Shown piece after piece: positions 8,713-16,596 of a DNA stretch of 40,954 nucleotides. The stretch spans positions 1-40,954 of the forward strand of contig CAVRIA010000016.1 in the NCBI GenBank assembly GCA_963721115.1. The letters run 5' to 3'. How positions within the stretch are numbered: position 1 is the first letter of the stretch; each line of letters starts with the position of its first letter. Below the pieces are notes generated by a model that did no database searches, had not been told where the DNA came from, and was given only the letters and a program-made list of their open reading frames with translations. A program made the translations under genes and the position numbers. Source of the stretch: CAVRIA01 sp963721115. Lineage in GTDB: Bacteria; Desulfobacterota; Binatia; HRBIN30; CADEER01.

Positions 8713-9666
8713 ATGGGACCGCGCATGGAGCTTCGACAGATAGCGAAGGATGTCTATGCGTGCCTGCAGCCGGACCGCGGACTGGGGTGGAGCAACTCGG
8801 GCTTCGTCGACCTTGGCGGCGGGGTGGTCATCGACACCTTCTGGGATCTGCCGCTCACGCGCCGGCTCATCGAGAATTACGCCTCGGTGCGGAAGGAGCC
8901 GGCGCGCCGGGTCGTCAACACGCACCACAACGGCGACCACTGTTGGGGGAACCAGCTGTTCGAGGGCGCCGAGATCATCGGCCACCGGCTGTGCGCCGCG
9001 TCCTTCGGCAAGGAGCGGCCGGAGGCGATGCAGGCGCTGCGCGAGAGCGGCGGCTTCGGCGACGAGGCCCTGTCGTCCTTCGCGAAAGCGCTGCTGCCCT
9101 TCGACTTCTCCGGCATCTTGCTGACGCCGCCGACCACGTTGATGGACGAGCGCATGGAGCTCGACCTCGACGGCGTGGCGATGGAGCTGCTCTATGTCGG
9201 GCCCGCACACACGCTGGGTGACGTCATCGTGCACCTGCCCGAGCAGCGCGTCGTCTTCGCCGGCGACGTTCTCTTCCGCCTGTGCACGCCGGTCGGTTGG
9301 GAAGGCACCTTCGCCAAGTGGGAAGAAGCGCTCGATCGCATCGTCGCGCTGCAGCCGGAAATCGTCGTGCCGGGTCACGGGCCGCTCTGCGACGCCACGG
9401 GTGCGCGCGAGATGAAGGCCTACCTCCAGTACGTGCGCTCCGAGTCGCGGCGCTTCTTCGACGCGGGCCTGCCGGTGATCGAGGCGGCGCGGCGGATCGA
9501 CCTGGGACCGTACGCGGGCTGGAGCGAGCCGGAGCGGTTGGTGTTCAGCGTCGCCCGCGCCTACCGAGAGCTCCAGGGCGAGCCGGCCGACAGCCCGGTC
9601 GACGCCGCGGCGATGCTCCGCGACGTGTACGCGCTGCAGAAGCATTACGCGTCGGCCGGAAAATGA
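8713..9666 (+). CDS. Metallo-beta-lactamase-fold hydrolase
   Basis: 317 residues, cytoplasmic, no signal peptide. The MBL core has NTHHNGDHCWGN in place of the canonical HxHxDH (the second His is Asn), GPAHTLGDVIVHLP with a metal-ligand His, FAGDVLF with the bridging Asp, and VPGHGPL with the last His. The HHNGDH variant is common in the branch of MBL-fold hydrolases close to the SoxH/quinoprotein-relay group. I cannot assign a substrate. The start may be ATG 8713 or ATG 8725. Half-copy 1 of the MITE-like repeat lies upstream and a full copy downstream. Confidence 0.85.
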   Translation: MGPRMELRQIAKDVYACLQPDRGLGWSNSGFVDLGGGVVIDTFWDLPLTRRLIENYASVRKEPARRVVNTHHNGDHCWGNQLFEGAEIIGHRLCAASFGKERPEAMQALRESGGFGDEALSSFAKALLPFDFSGILLTPPTTLMDERMELDLDGVAMELLYVGPAHTLGDVIVHLPEQRVVFAGDVLFRLCTPVGWEGTFAKWEEALDRIVALQPEIVVPGHGPLCDATGAREMKAYLQYVRSESRRFFDAGLPVIEAARRIDLGPYAGWSEPERLVFSVARAYRELQGEPADSPVDAAAMLRDVYALQKHYASAGK

Positions 9667-9716
9667 GAGAGGCGTGACCGCGTGACCGGTGACCGGTTGC
9701 AGGTTGTTAGTGTTGC

Positions 9717-9896
9717 CCCCGGGCTGCGCCGGATCATTCGAGCTTAGAAACACACGGACTTCCGGAACAGGCTGAGGCTCAGGCTCGGGCTGAGGGCGGT
9801 GCGCGCTTCGCGCGGTCTTTGGGATCGATCCCCAGCCTCAGCCCGAGCCCCAGCCTTTGCCTACGAACCCGGGCACAGCCCGGGCGAGTTTCAGGT
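9717..9896 (-). repeat. MITE-like interspersed repeat, copy 2 (full length)
   Basis: Full-length copy lying between two convergent genes, in the orientation opposite to copy 4. The left end (B) reads CCGGGCTGCGCCGGATCATT, followed by ACACGGACTTCCGGAACAGG. The right end (A) is the reverse complement of copy 1 and ends GGGCGAGTTTCAGGT. The inner arms are complementary GGCTGAGGCTC-type hexamer runs around a central segment containing GCGCGCTTCGCGCG. The two outer ends are imperfect inverted repeats of each other (CCCGGGCTGYGCC... reading inwards from both). Confidence 0.85.
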
Positions 9897-9904
9897 CGAG
9901 TTGT

Positions 9905-9965
9905 AGGGTTGTTTGTTGTTGTTTTTTGAGGCTCCAACAACCAACCACTCAACAACGAACAACCT
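9905..9965. repeat. GTT/AAC-rich hairpin next to repeat copy 2
   Basis: AGGGTTGTTTGTTGTTG (9905-9921) pairs with CAACAACGAACAACCT (9950-9965) around a T-rich loop containing TTTTTT. It lies between the convergent MBL and P-type ATPase genes and could act as a bidirectional terminator. A related AACAAC-rich stretch follows repeat copy 3 near 34820, so it may be part of a larger composite repeat. Confidence 0.55.
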
Positions 9966-10002
9966 GGCGGGGCGGCTGGGCGGATTGTTGGGCAAAGCCC
10001 GG

Positions 10003-12342
10003 TCACGCCCCGTCGTGGCGCAGGCGGTGGGCGTTGGCGACGACCAGGAGGCTGCTGGCCAGCATGGCCAGTGAGGCGACGAGCGGGCTGAGCCTTCCCG
10101 CCGCGGCGAGCGCGATCGCCACCGCGTTGTAGGCGAACACCCAGAGGAGGTTTTCGACGATGACGCGGTGCACACGGCGGGCGTAGGCCAGCAACCAAGG
10201 GACGCGGCCGAGATCGTCGGAGACGATGGCGACGTCCGCCGTGATGCGCGCCAGATCGGTGGCGCTGCCGACGGCGATGCCGAGAGTCGCGGCGGCCAGG
10301 GCGGGGGCGTCGTTGATTCCGTCGCCGACCATCACCAGCGGCTCGCGCGCCGCGCGCACGCGCGCGACCTTGTCTTCGGGGAGCAGGCCGAGCGCCGCCT
10401 CCTCGGCGGCCAGGATGAGGGGCACCACGGCATCGGCGCGTAGATCGCCGGACAGCAGGCCGACGCGCAGACCCAGGGCGCGCAGGGCAGCGACCGACTC
10501 CGCGGCTTCCGGGCGCGGTGTCTCGGCGAAGCGCAGGGCGCCGAGCACGCCTTCCCCGTCCCACACCGCCACCGCCGTTCCCTCTGCGCCTTCGATGACG
10601 TCGAGGAAGGGATCGTCGCGCCCGAGATCCCGGCGCGCGAAGCGGATGCTTCCCGCCGTGATCCGGTGACCGTCGATCGTGCCGCGGACCCCGCGGCCGG
10701 GCAGGACCCGAACCGAGCCGGCGTCGAGAGCGGGCATCCGCGCTGGCGGAAGCTCGAGGCCACCGTTCGTTTCGTTCCACGCGGCGAGCGTTGCCCTGGC
10801 CAGCGGATGCGTGAGCCCGCTCTCCAGGGCGGCCGCCAGGGCGAGTAGCTCGCCCGCCGAGGCGCATCTCCCCGGCGCGGGCTCGGCGGCGATCAGACGC
10901 GGCGTGCGCTCGGTGAGGGTACCGGTCTTGTCGAACAGCACCCGCGCGATCGAGGCGGCCCGCTCGAGCGCCGGGGCGCTGCGCACCACGACGCCGCGCC
11001 GGGCGGCGGTGACCAGGCCGGTCCAGACGGCAACCGGGGTGGCGATTCCGAGGCCGCACGGGCAGGCGACGACGAGCACCGCGAGGGCGGCGAGCAGGCC
11101 GTGGTCGAATCCGTCGTGCAGCGTCCAGTACAGTCCCGACAGTGCCGCCACGACGAGCACGGAGGGCACCATCACGGTGGCGATGCGATCCGCCAGCCGC
11201 TCGGCGGGCGCGCGCTCGCGGCGCGCCCGCTCGAGCAGACCGGCGATGCGGGCCGCCGCGCTGTCGGCGGCGCGCGCGCTGACGCGCACCAGGAACGACC
11301 CGTCGATGCTGCACGTGCCGCCGGCCACGGCACTGCCGGGCTCCTTCTCGACGGCGCGACTCTCCCCGGTCAGAGAAGCCTCGTCCGTGCCGCCACTGCC
11401 TTCCAGCACGACGCCGTCGGTGGGAAACGAATCGCCGGGGCCGACGCGAACGACGTCGTCCACGCGTAGCTGGTCGGGTGGAATGGCTTCCACCCCGCTT
11501 CTTTCGAGCCGGTCGATCCTTTCTTCCGAAGCCTCGAGAAGGCTCCCCACTTGCTCTCCCGCATTGCTTCTAGGAGAGGATCCGCCGAAGTGCGGGGAGA
11601 GGGAGAATACGTCCGCTCCACCTCCCACCAGAGAAGATCGGTCGACTCTTTCGTTCCGGGCAAGCGCGTCTGCCACGCGCACGCGTGCCGCGAGCGCTGG
11701 CGCGGGGGCGAGGCGGGCGCGGATCGCAGCGCCGGCCTCGGCCTTGGCGCGCGCTTCGAGGTAGCGTCCGAGGGTGACGAGGACCAGCAGCATGGCGGCG
11801 GTGTCGAAGTACACGTCGCCCCGCCCGGCGACGGTGTTGGCCACCGACAGGCCGTAGGCCGCCGCGGTACCGAGGATGATCAGGGCGTCGGTGTTCGGTA
11901 CCCCGCCGCGCATGCCGCGCAGCGCGCTGGCCAGGATCGGCCATCCGAGCAGGAGGAGAACCGGTGCCGCGAAGACCATGGCCAGCACGCGCAGCACCTG
12001 GAAGAGCGTGCCCTCGGCCGGCGCGCCCGCCGTCCCGTACAAGTGCGGGGCGTAGGTGGGGAGGCTCAGCATCATCACGTTCATGGCGAAGAAGATCGCC
12101 AGGCCGAGGCGCACCAGCACCGCCGAGGCGGCCCCGCTCTCGCCGCGGGCGCGCGTCACCTGCAGGGCGAGCACGCAGCCGTAGCAGCAGAAGGGAGCGC
12201 GCTCGCCGTCGACCGTCGCGATCACCGGGCGGCGGCCGAGCGGCAGCTCGCAGTGCGCGCAGACTGGCGGCGGAACGCGACCTCCGGACGTGTCCTCTCC
12301 GCCGGCCCCGTCGCTTGCACTCCGCCGTCGCGAGAGGCTCAA
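10003..12342 (-). CDS. ccoI: Copper-transporting P1B-type ATPase, CcoI/FixI-like
   Basis: Moves copper across the membrane for assembly of the cbb3 oxidase. The N-terminus has two Cys pairs, CAHCELPLG and FCCYGC, a CcoI-type metal-binding region. The P-type core follows: A-domain TGES, ion-site CPCGLG, phosphorylation site DKTGTLT, the HP of THPLA and the hinge MVGDGIND, with about eight TM helices. Between the first A-domain strand and EAIPPDQLRV there is an extra stretch of about 60 residues that family members lack; it coincides with a palindromic DNA element. No ATG is available. TTG 12342 overlaps the upstream stop (TTGA) and is the likeliest start. It is the last gene of the cbb3 operon. 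Confidence 0.88.
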   Translation of the reverse strand: MSLSRRRSASDGAGGEDTSGGRVPPPVCAHCELPLGRRPVIATVDGERAPFCCYGCVLALQVTRARGESGAASAVLVRLGLAIFFAMNVMMLSLPTYAPHLYGTAGAPAEGTLFQVLRVLAMVFAAPVLLLLGWPILASALRGMRGGVPNTDALIILGTAAAYGLSVANTVAGRGDVYFDTAAMLLVLVTLGRYLEARAKAEAGAAIRARLAPAPALAARVRVADALARNERVDRSSLVGGGADVFSLSPHFGGSSPRSNAGEQVGSLLEASEERIDRLERSGVEAIPPDQLRVDDVVRVGPGDSFPTDGVVLEGSGGTDEASLTGESRAVEKEPGSAVAGGTCSIDGSFLVRVSARAADSAAARIAGLLERARRERAPAERLADRIATVMVPSVLVVAALSGLYWTLHDGFDHGLLAALAVLVVACPCGLGIATPVAVWTGLVTAARRGVVVRSAPALERAASIARVLFDKTGTLTERTPRLIAAEPAPGRCASAGELLALAAALESGLTHPLARATLAAWNETNGGLELPPARMPALDAGSVRVLPGRGVRGTIDGHRITAGSIRFARRDLGRDDPFLDVIEGAEGTAVAVWDGEGVLGALRFAETPRPEAAESVAALRALGLRVGLLSGDLRADAVVPLILAAEEAALGLLPEDKVARVRAAREPLVMVGDGINDAPALAAATLGIAVGSATDLARITADVAIVSDDLGRVPWLLAYARRVHRVIVENLLWVFAYNAVAIALAAAGRLSPLVASLAMLASSLLVVANAHRLRHDGA
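11494..11675 (-). repeat. In-frame palindromic insert inside the copper ATPase gene
   Basis: A segment of about 180 bases adds some 60 low-similarity residues to the A-domain without breaking the frame. It contains nested inverted repeats: inner arms CTCTCCCGCA (11554-11563) and TGCGGGGAGAG (11591-11601), and outer arms around 11505-11519 and 11635-11648 that pair if G-U pairs are allowed. The layout resembles palindromic elements known to insert in-frame into genes, such as the Rickettsia RPE families. The exact borders are uncertain. Confidence 0.6.
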
Positions 12343-12557
12343 CGGAGGAGGTTCACGATCAGGTAGGTGACGCCGAAGATGAAGAAGGTGATCCAGAGAA
12401 GGCCGATCCACCACGGTGCCGGGTTGCTCTCGTAGATGTGGTAGCTCTCGTCGAGAGGGGTGTCGGGACGCGACGCCTCGGCCGGGCTGGCGCCGCCCGG
12501 GCTGAGAATCGGCTGTCCGGACGCCGGTCGCCCCTCACCTGGCTTGGCGCTCGACAT
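12339..12557 (-). CDS. FixP_N-type membrane anchor protein (CcoP N-terminal domain without haems)
   Basis: 72 residues from ATG 12557; an in-frame GTG at 12563 is an alternative. GGGAGG lies five bases before the ATG. After a Pro/Gly-rich N-terminus comes YESNPAPWWIGLLWITFFIF and VTYLIVNLLR, very like the N-terminal segment of CcoP/FixP, in which a conserved (N)NPxPxWW precedes a single TM helix. The protein stops right after that helix, so the diheme part of CcoP is absent. It overlaps both neighbours and lies just after the ccoN/ccoO block. I infer that it anchors or completes the oxidase together with the separate diheme cytochrome at the start of the operon. Confidence 0.75.
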   Translation of the reverse strand: MSSAKPGEGRPASGQPILSPGGASPAEASRPDTPLDESYHIYESNPAPWWIGLLWITFFIFGVTYLIVNLLR

Positions 12558-12906
12558 CGCCACCTCCCAGCTCGCCGCCGCGCTCGATCTCGCGGTCCAG
12601 CTCCAGCATGCGGTACTTCGGCCGCTCGACGTCGCGGAAGCGCCCGGTCAGCACCGCCCACAGGGTCAGAAACACGATCGGCAGCATGCCGATCAGGTAG
12701 ACGCTCACCGCCACGGCGCCGAACCCCTCGACGTCGTCGCGGACGATGGTCGTCGCGAACTCCGTCATCTTGTAGATGAAGCCGACGCCGGCGATCGCGA
12801 GGATCGCGGAGGCGAAGCCGATCACGGCGATGCGCCGCGCCGTCCACCCCTCGTCGCCATCGCGGCCGGCGGCGTCGCCCGCCGGAGGCGTGCTCGAGCT
12901 CGTCAT
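12535..12906 (-). CDS. Two-TM membrane protein of the cbb3 operon, function unknown
   Basis: 123 residues. A polar N-terminus (MTSSSTPPAGDAAG) is followed by two TM helices, AVIGFASAILAIAGVGFIY and VSVYLIGMLPIVFLTLWAV, and a charged C-terminus (FRDVERPKYRMLELDREIE). It has no Cys or haem motif. The ATG overlaps the ccoO stop (ATGA) and the 3' end overlaps the FixP_N gene, so it is firmly within the operon. It could occupy the CcoQ position as a small accessory subunit, but I see no sequence likeness to CcoQ. Confidence 0.75.
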   Translation of the reverse strand: MTSSSTPPAGDAAGRDGDEGWTARRIAVIGFASAILAIAGVGFIYKMTEFATTIVRDDVEGFGAVAVSVYLIGMLPIVFLTLWAVLTGRFRDVERPKYRMLELDREIERGGELGGGDVERQAR

Positions 12907-13544
12907 TTCTTCTGTTCCTTCTCCACGACGTCCAGATTGTAGATCGTCAGCGGCACCTCCGGTACCCAACTGCCCAGCCACTGCACGTAAGTGATCAGTG
13001 CCAGGCCGCGCTCGTTCGGCCGTTTGTCGTCGTCGAAGAACCACGGATACGACGGCATCACCGAGTACGGCGCCACGTTGCGCGGGTTGTAGAAGTGGGC
13101 CGCGTGCCAGTCGTTCGAGTGCACCCCGTGCTCGCGGATCAGGTCCGGACCGACGCGCCGCGTGCCGAAGAGGTGCGGTAGGTTCATTATGTTCTGGTAC
13201 TCGGCCGGCGTCGAGACCGGACCGAAGCGCAGGTCCTCGTTGGACACCGGTCGCACGAACTGGGAGTGGCAGTGCCAGCACGCCTCGGAGATGTAGGTCT
13301 GCTTGCCGATTTCCAGCGCCCGGGCGAAGCTCTCCGGGCTCGCCTCGCCGAAGTAGCGCTTGAACTCCGCCGGATAGTCGGTGGCGAGCTCGACGAACTC
13401 CGGAGGCACGACCTGGGTCATCTCCTGCATGCTCGCCACCTTCATGTGGCGCAGCGTGATGATCGGCATCACCCCCTGCAGGAAGAAGCCGAGCAGGAAG
13501 GTGACCACGCCGGCGATCAGGAACGTCGCACCGAATCTCTCCAT
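12903..13544 (-). CDS. ccoO: cbb3-type cytochrome c oxidase subunit II
   Basis: Membrane-anchored monohaem cytochrome c of the cbb3 oxidase. 213 residues. One N-terminal TM helix (TFLIAGVVTFLLGFFLQGVMP) is followed by the haem site CWHCH at residues 89-93, the SQFVRPVSNEDLRFG segment typical of CcoO, and the Met ligand region SVMPSYPWFF. The length is normal and the frame intact. It lies 31 bases downstream of ccoN in the same direction and overlaps the next gene by ATGA. Confidence 0.93.
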   Translation of the reverse strand: MERFGATFLIAGVVTFLLGFFLQGVMPIITLRHMKVASMQEMTQVVPPEFVELATDYPAEFKRYFGEASPESFARALEIGKQTYISEACWHCHSQFVRPVSNEDLRFGPVSTPAEYQNIMNLPHLFGTRRVGPDLIREHGVHSNDWHAAHFYNPRNVAPYSVMPSYPWFFDDDKRPNERGLALITYVQWLGSWVPEVPLTIYNLDVVEKEQKK

Positions 13545-13575
13545 CTATGCCATCCGTTCTCCGCGCCGGATCCGT

Positions 13576-14967
13576 TCACGCCCGTGCCGGGGCCGGCACC
13601 GCGACCTCCGGCGCCATGGCCGGCTGGCGGGCCGTCACCCACAGGGCGTAGAAGAAGACGCTCTGCCCGGCGATGATCAGCAGGCCCGCCACCGTACGCA
13701 CCCACCAGAACGGCATGGAGGCCATCACCGACTCGCCCCAGTGACTCAGGTTGGACCAGGTGAAGCCCTGCACCAGGCCGGCCGCGGTGAGGTCGACCAC
13801 CATCAGCGCCAGCCCCGCCAGGGTGAGCCAGTAGTGCGCCGTCAGCAGCGCGGGGTTGGCCCACGGGCGCCGCACGGCGCGCGGCCACAGCTCGACGAAC
13901 ACGCCCATGATCCAGAAGCCGAAGACGCCGAACATCACCATGTGCGCGTGCCCGACCACCCAGTCGCTGAAGTGGATGATCCTCTGAAAGGTCAGGGTGA
14001 CCTGGAAGGCGCACTGGAAGCAGGTCAGGGCGTACATGATCATGCCGGTGTAGAACCAGCGGATGGCGAGGTTGCCGCGGATGGCGTCGGCGCGGCCGTG
14101 CAGGGTGCCGAAGAAGTTGACGATCACGGTGAGCACGACCACCTCGACCGCGATCGTGGCGACGATGGCGCCGTACTGCGCGTACATGGGGATCGGGCTG
14201 TACAGGAAGTGATGCACGCCCTGCATCGGGTAGAAGAACGCCAGCCCCCAGAAGCCGATCAGCGACAGGGCGTGGCTCCAGATCGGCTTGCGCAGCAGCA
14301 GGGGCACGAAGAAGTACATCAGGCCCCAGCCGATCGGCGTGACGAACAGGCCGACCAGGTCGTGGATGAAGAGCCCGGTGATCGCCGCGCCGGCCGTGCC
14401 GGGGACCCAGAACTGCGGCAGGTAGTTGCCCATGAAGTAGACCAGACCGGTCCAGGCGAAGGCGGCGAGGAAGTACCACAGGCTGACGTACAGGCCCTGC
14501 TCGCGGGAGCGCAGGATCGGCGTGGAGAGGTTCACGACCACGAGCACCAGCCCGACCAGGATGAACGGGTCGACGAAGATCGGCGTCTCGCCCCACTCGA
14601 TCGCCTGCCCGTATCCGGCCAGCTGGCCGACGATGGTGGCGGTCATGAAGAGCTGCCAGGCGCCGAAGATGACCCAGCCGAGCTTGTCCGAGAGGATCGG
14701 CTGCCGGGTCAGGCGCGGGATGGCGAACAGCATGCCGGCGATGAACGCGTTGGCGATGAACCCGTAGGCCGCCATGTTGGTGTGGACCAAGCGGACGCGG
14801 CCCGGCGACAGCCACTCGATGCCCTGGAACGGATACAGGTTGTTGAACTGCATCGCGTACGACAGCCCGCCGAGCAGCGAGATGCCGAAGAAGACCGCGC
14901 TGGCGACGAGGTGCCAGCGGACGAGATCGAGATTGACCAACGGACGCCGATCGACGGTGGCAATCAC
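13576..14967 (-). CDS. ccoN: cbb3-type cytochrome c oxidase subunit I
   Basis: Catalytic subunit of the high-affinity oxidase. About 463 residues with around 12 TM helices. Landmarks are RLVHTNMAAYGF (low-spin haem ligand), IHDLVGLFVTP with the downstream Tyr of GLMYFFVP (CuB ligand and cross-linked Tyr of the C-type family), QGVHHFLYS (CuB His pair) and VVGHAHMVMFGVFGF (haem ligands). The start is GTG 14967, preceded by AAGGAGCC; the GTGA overlaps the stop of the upstream cytochrome gene. The frame is intact throughout, unlike the coxA copy in this window. Confidence 0.93.
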   Translation of the reverse strand: MIATVDRRPLVNLDLVRWHLVASAVFFGISLLGGLSYAMQFNNLYPFQGIEWLSPGRVRLVHTNMAAYGFIANAFIAGMLFAIPRLTRQPILSDKLGWVIFGAWQLFMTATIVGQLAGYGQAIEWGETPIFVDPFILVGLVLVVVNLSTPILRSREQGLYVSLWYFLAAFAWTGLVYFMGNYLPQFWVPGTAGAAITGLFIHDLVGLFVTPIGWGLMYFFVPLLLRKPIWSHALSLIGFWGLAFFYPMQGVHHFLYSPIPMYAQYGAIVATIAVEVVVLTVIVNFFGTLHGRADAIRGNLAIRWFYTGMIMYALTCFQCAFQVTLTFQRIIHFSDWVVGHAHMVMFGVFGFWIMGVFVELWPRAVRRPWANPALLTAHYWLTLAGLALMVVDLTAAGLVQGFTWSNLSHWGESVMASMPFWWVRTVAGLLIIAGQSVFFYALWVTARQPAMAPEVAVPAPARA

Positions 14968-15779
14968 AGATGTGGCTCCTTTACGAGTTCGGCATACGGC
15001 TTCTTGCGCAGCGACAGGATGTACGAGACCAGATTCCAGGCGTCGCCCTCGAAGATGCTCTCGTTGTCGGGCTCGCCGAAGATGTCCCCGAACGAGGGCA
15101 TGGCCGTGCCGCCGACGCCGGTCATGAAGGTGCGGTAGACGTCCTGCGGCGTCGGGCCGCTCTTCAGGTTGCCGAGCGTGAAGTTGAACGGCTTCTGCGG
15201 GTTGCCCCAGGCGTCGGGGGCGAGGCTCGCGGCGGAAGACCCGTTCCCCTCTCCGGTCTGCCCGTGGCAGGCGGCGCAGCCGAGCATGTCGTAGAGCTCG
15301 GCGCCGCGCTTCACCGACTTTTCCGATCCCAGCCACTCGGGCGGGGGCGGGACGTAGATCGGCGTTCCGGGTCCGCGCTCCTTCCACTCGGGGTAGAAGT
15401 GCTTGACGTACTCGATCACCGCCAGGCGCTGGTGCTCGGAGAGCAGCGACCAGGACGGCATCGAGGTGCGATACACGCCGCGGCTGATGATCTTGTAGAG
15501 ATCCTCGTCGGTCGGCAGCGTCCCGCTCGGCGTCGAGCGGAACTTGAAGATGCCCTTGGTGAAGTCGCGCGGCTTGACGATCAGCATGTCCGCCGCCGGC
15601 CCTTTGCCGTCGCCGTTCGCGCCGTGGCAGCCGATGCAGTACTCCTCGTAGACCTGCTTGCCGTCCGCCTGCAGGTCGCGCCCCTGGGCCGCCGCGCGAG
15701 CGCCGCCCGCGAGCGCTGCCGCGGCCAGCAACGAGACGACGAGGATCGTCTTCCGATTCCGAATCATATGGTGTCGCAT
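14964..15779 (-). CDS. Secreted diheme cytochrome c, probable detached CcoP haem module
   Basis: 271 residues. The signal peptide (RKTILVVSLLAAAALAGGARA) is followed by two cytochrome c domains, with EEYCIGCHGANGDG and LGCAACHGQTGEG as haem sites, and candidate Met ligands in TSMPSWSLLS and GTAMPSFGDIF. The first gene product with haem c in the operon, it is translationally coupled to ccoN. Canonical CcoP is one protein with a FixP_N membrane segment plus two haem domains. Here the haem domains are a separate exported protein and the membrane piece is encoded at 12339-12557. The ATG overlaps the previous stop (TGATG); ATG 15767 is an alternative start. Confidence 0.88.
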   Translation of the reverse strand: MRHHMIRNRKTILVVSLLAAAALAGGARAAAQGRDLQADGKQVYEEYCIGCHGANGDGKGPAADMLIVKPRDFTKGIFKFRSTPSGTLPTDEDLYKIISRGVYRTSMPSWSLLSEHQRLAVIEYVKHFYPEWKERGPGTPIYVPPPPEWLGSEKSVKRGAELYDMLGCAACHGQTGEGNGSSAASLAPDAWGNPQKPFNFTLGNLKSGPTPQDVYRTFMTGVGGTAMPSFGDIFGEPDNESIFEGDAWNLVSYILSLRKKPYAELVKEPHL

Positions 15780-16384
15780 CACTCCGTTGCCGGCCGATAG
15801 GGAACGAAACGGCCGAGCGGTTGCAGCACGCCCAGCGTCAGTCCGTAGATCAGATGCGTCAGCACCGCGACCCAGACGGGCATGAGCTCCAGCACGTACG
15901 CCTCGCCGAACAGGCGCGGCTGCAGCCAGGCGATGACGACGTAGAAGTTGACCACCCACATCAGCAGGCCGTACAGCCCGCCGAGCACGACCTGCAGCCC
16001 CCAGCGCTCGGGGACGTAGCGGCTGATCAGCACCTGGAACACCGCGCCGGCACTGGCGCCGACGGAGAAGTGGACCACGGCGACGAGCATGAAGAAGTTC
16101 AGGTCGTCCGTCGTGAGCGCCGCCTTGCCGAGGAAGACGGTCCCGTACACGCGCAGGAAGAGAAGCGGGTCCTGCCGCACCAGCAGCGAGCCCAGGACGT
16201 TGAAGGCGAAGCTGGTGAGGCTGCCGAGAATACCGATGGTCACGCCGGCGACGATGTAGAACGTCAGATAGAAACCCACCGGCGGCCAACCGCGCGGTGC
16301 CGGCAGCTCCAGATCCGCCTCCAGCACCGCGATCGCGGCCCGATGGCGTTCGATCTCCCCTAAGATCTCCCCCCTGTTCGGCAT
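15779..16384 (-). CDS. Four-TM membrane protein heading the cbb3 operon, unknown
   Basis: 201 residues. A short charged N-terminal helix precedes four hydrophobic stretches, around YIVAGVTIGILGSLTSFAF, FFMLVAVVHFSVGASAGAVF, VVLGGLYGLLMWVVNFYVV and VAVLTHLIYGLTLGVLQPLG. His residues occur inside the second and fourth (VVHFSVG, LTHLIYG), which might bind metal or haem; that is speculative. I do not recognise the family. It is the first gene of the operon, coupled to the diheme cytochrome. No clear ribosome-binding site precedes the ATG. Confidence 0.7.
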   Translation of the reverse strand: MPNRGEILGEIERHRAAIAVLEADLELPAPRGWPPVGFYLTFYIVAGVTIGILGSLTSFAFNVLGSLLVRQDPLLFLRVYGTVFLGKAALTTDDLNFFMLVAVVHFSVGASAGAVFQVLISRYVPERWGLQVVLGGLYGLLMWVVNFYVVIAWLQPRLFGEAYVLELMPVWVAVLTHLIYGLTLGVLQPLGRFVPYRPATE

Positions 16385-16401
16385 GCGAGCCCCGCGCTTT
16401 A

Positions 16402-16417
16402 CGCAAGCCCTATGCCA
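16402..16417 (-). promoter_or_regulatory. Possible sigma-54-type -24/-12 element before the cbb3 operon
   Basis: On the minus strand TGGCATAGGGCTTGCG matches the GG-N10-GC spacing and most of TGGCAC-N5-TTGCA. It would start transcription about 8 bases before the first ATG of the operon. Two positions deviate, and no activator site was identified. Confidence 0.3.
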
Positions 16418-16596
16418 GGCAATTTCGATCTTGACCAGGGACGCGGACAGAAATCTTCTTTCCAGGATGCGAATCGACGGCCCGGGGAGCGTTCCCAGGG
16501 CTGGGAAGGAGCGCGTGGCCGGTCGTCGGAAATGGCCCGAGAGAGAGCGCGGCGCGAAGATTGCCCTATGACTGCGGAATGGGACACGCTACGGAT

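Noticed and set aside
9760..9860. Hexamer repeats (GGCTGA/GGCTCA) considered as a CRISPR or VNTR
   Set aside because: No spacer-repeat periodicity. The hexamers are the complementary arms of the MITE-like element and recur at four sites with the same ends.
13381..15138. Plus-strand open frame of 585 codons opposite ccoO/ccoN
   Set aside because: Antisense shadow of two well-conserved oxidase genes; very charged composition and no recognisable domain.
16420..16445. FNR/FixK box upstream of the cbb3 operon
   Set aside because: The stretch near TTTCGATCTTGACC does not match TTGAT-N4-ATCAA well enough on either strand.
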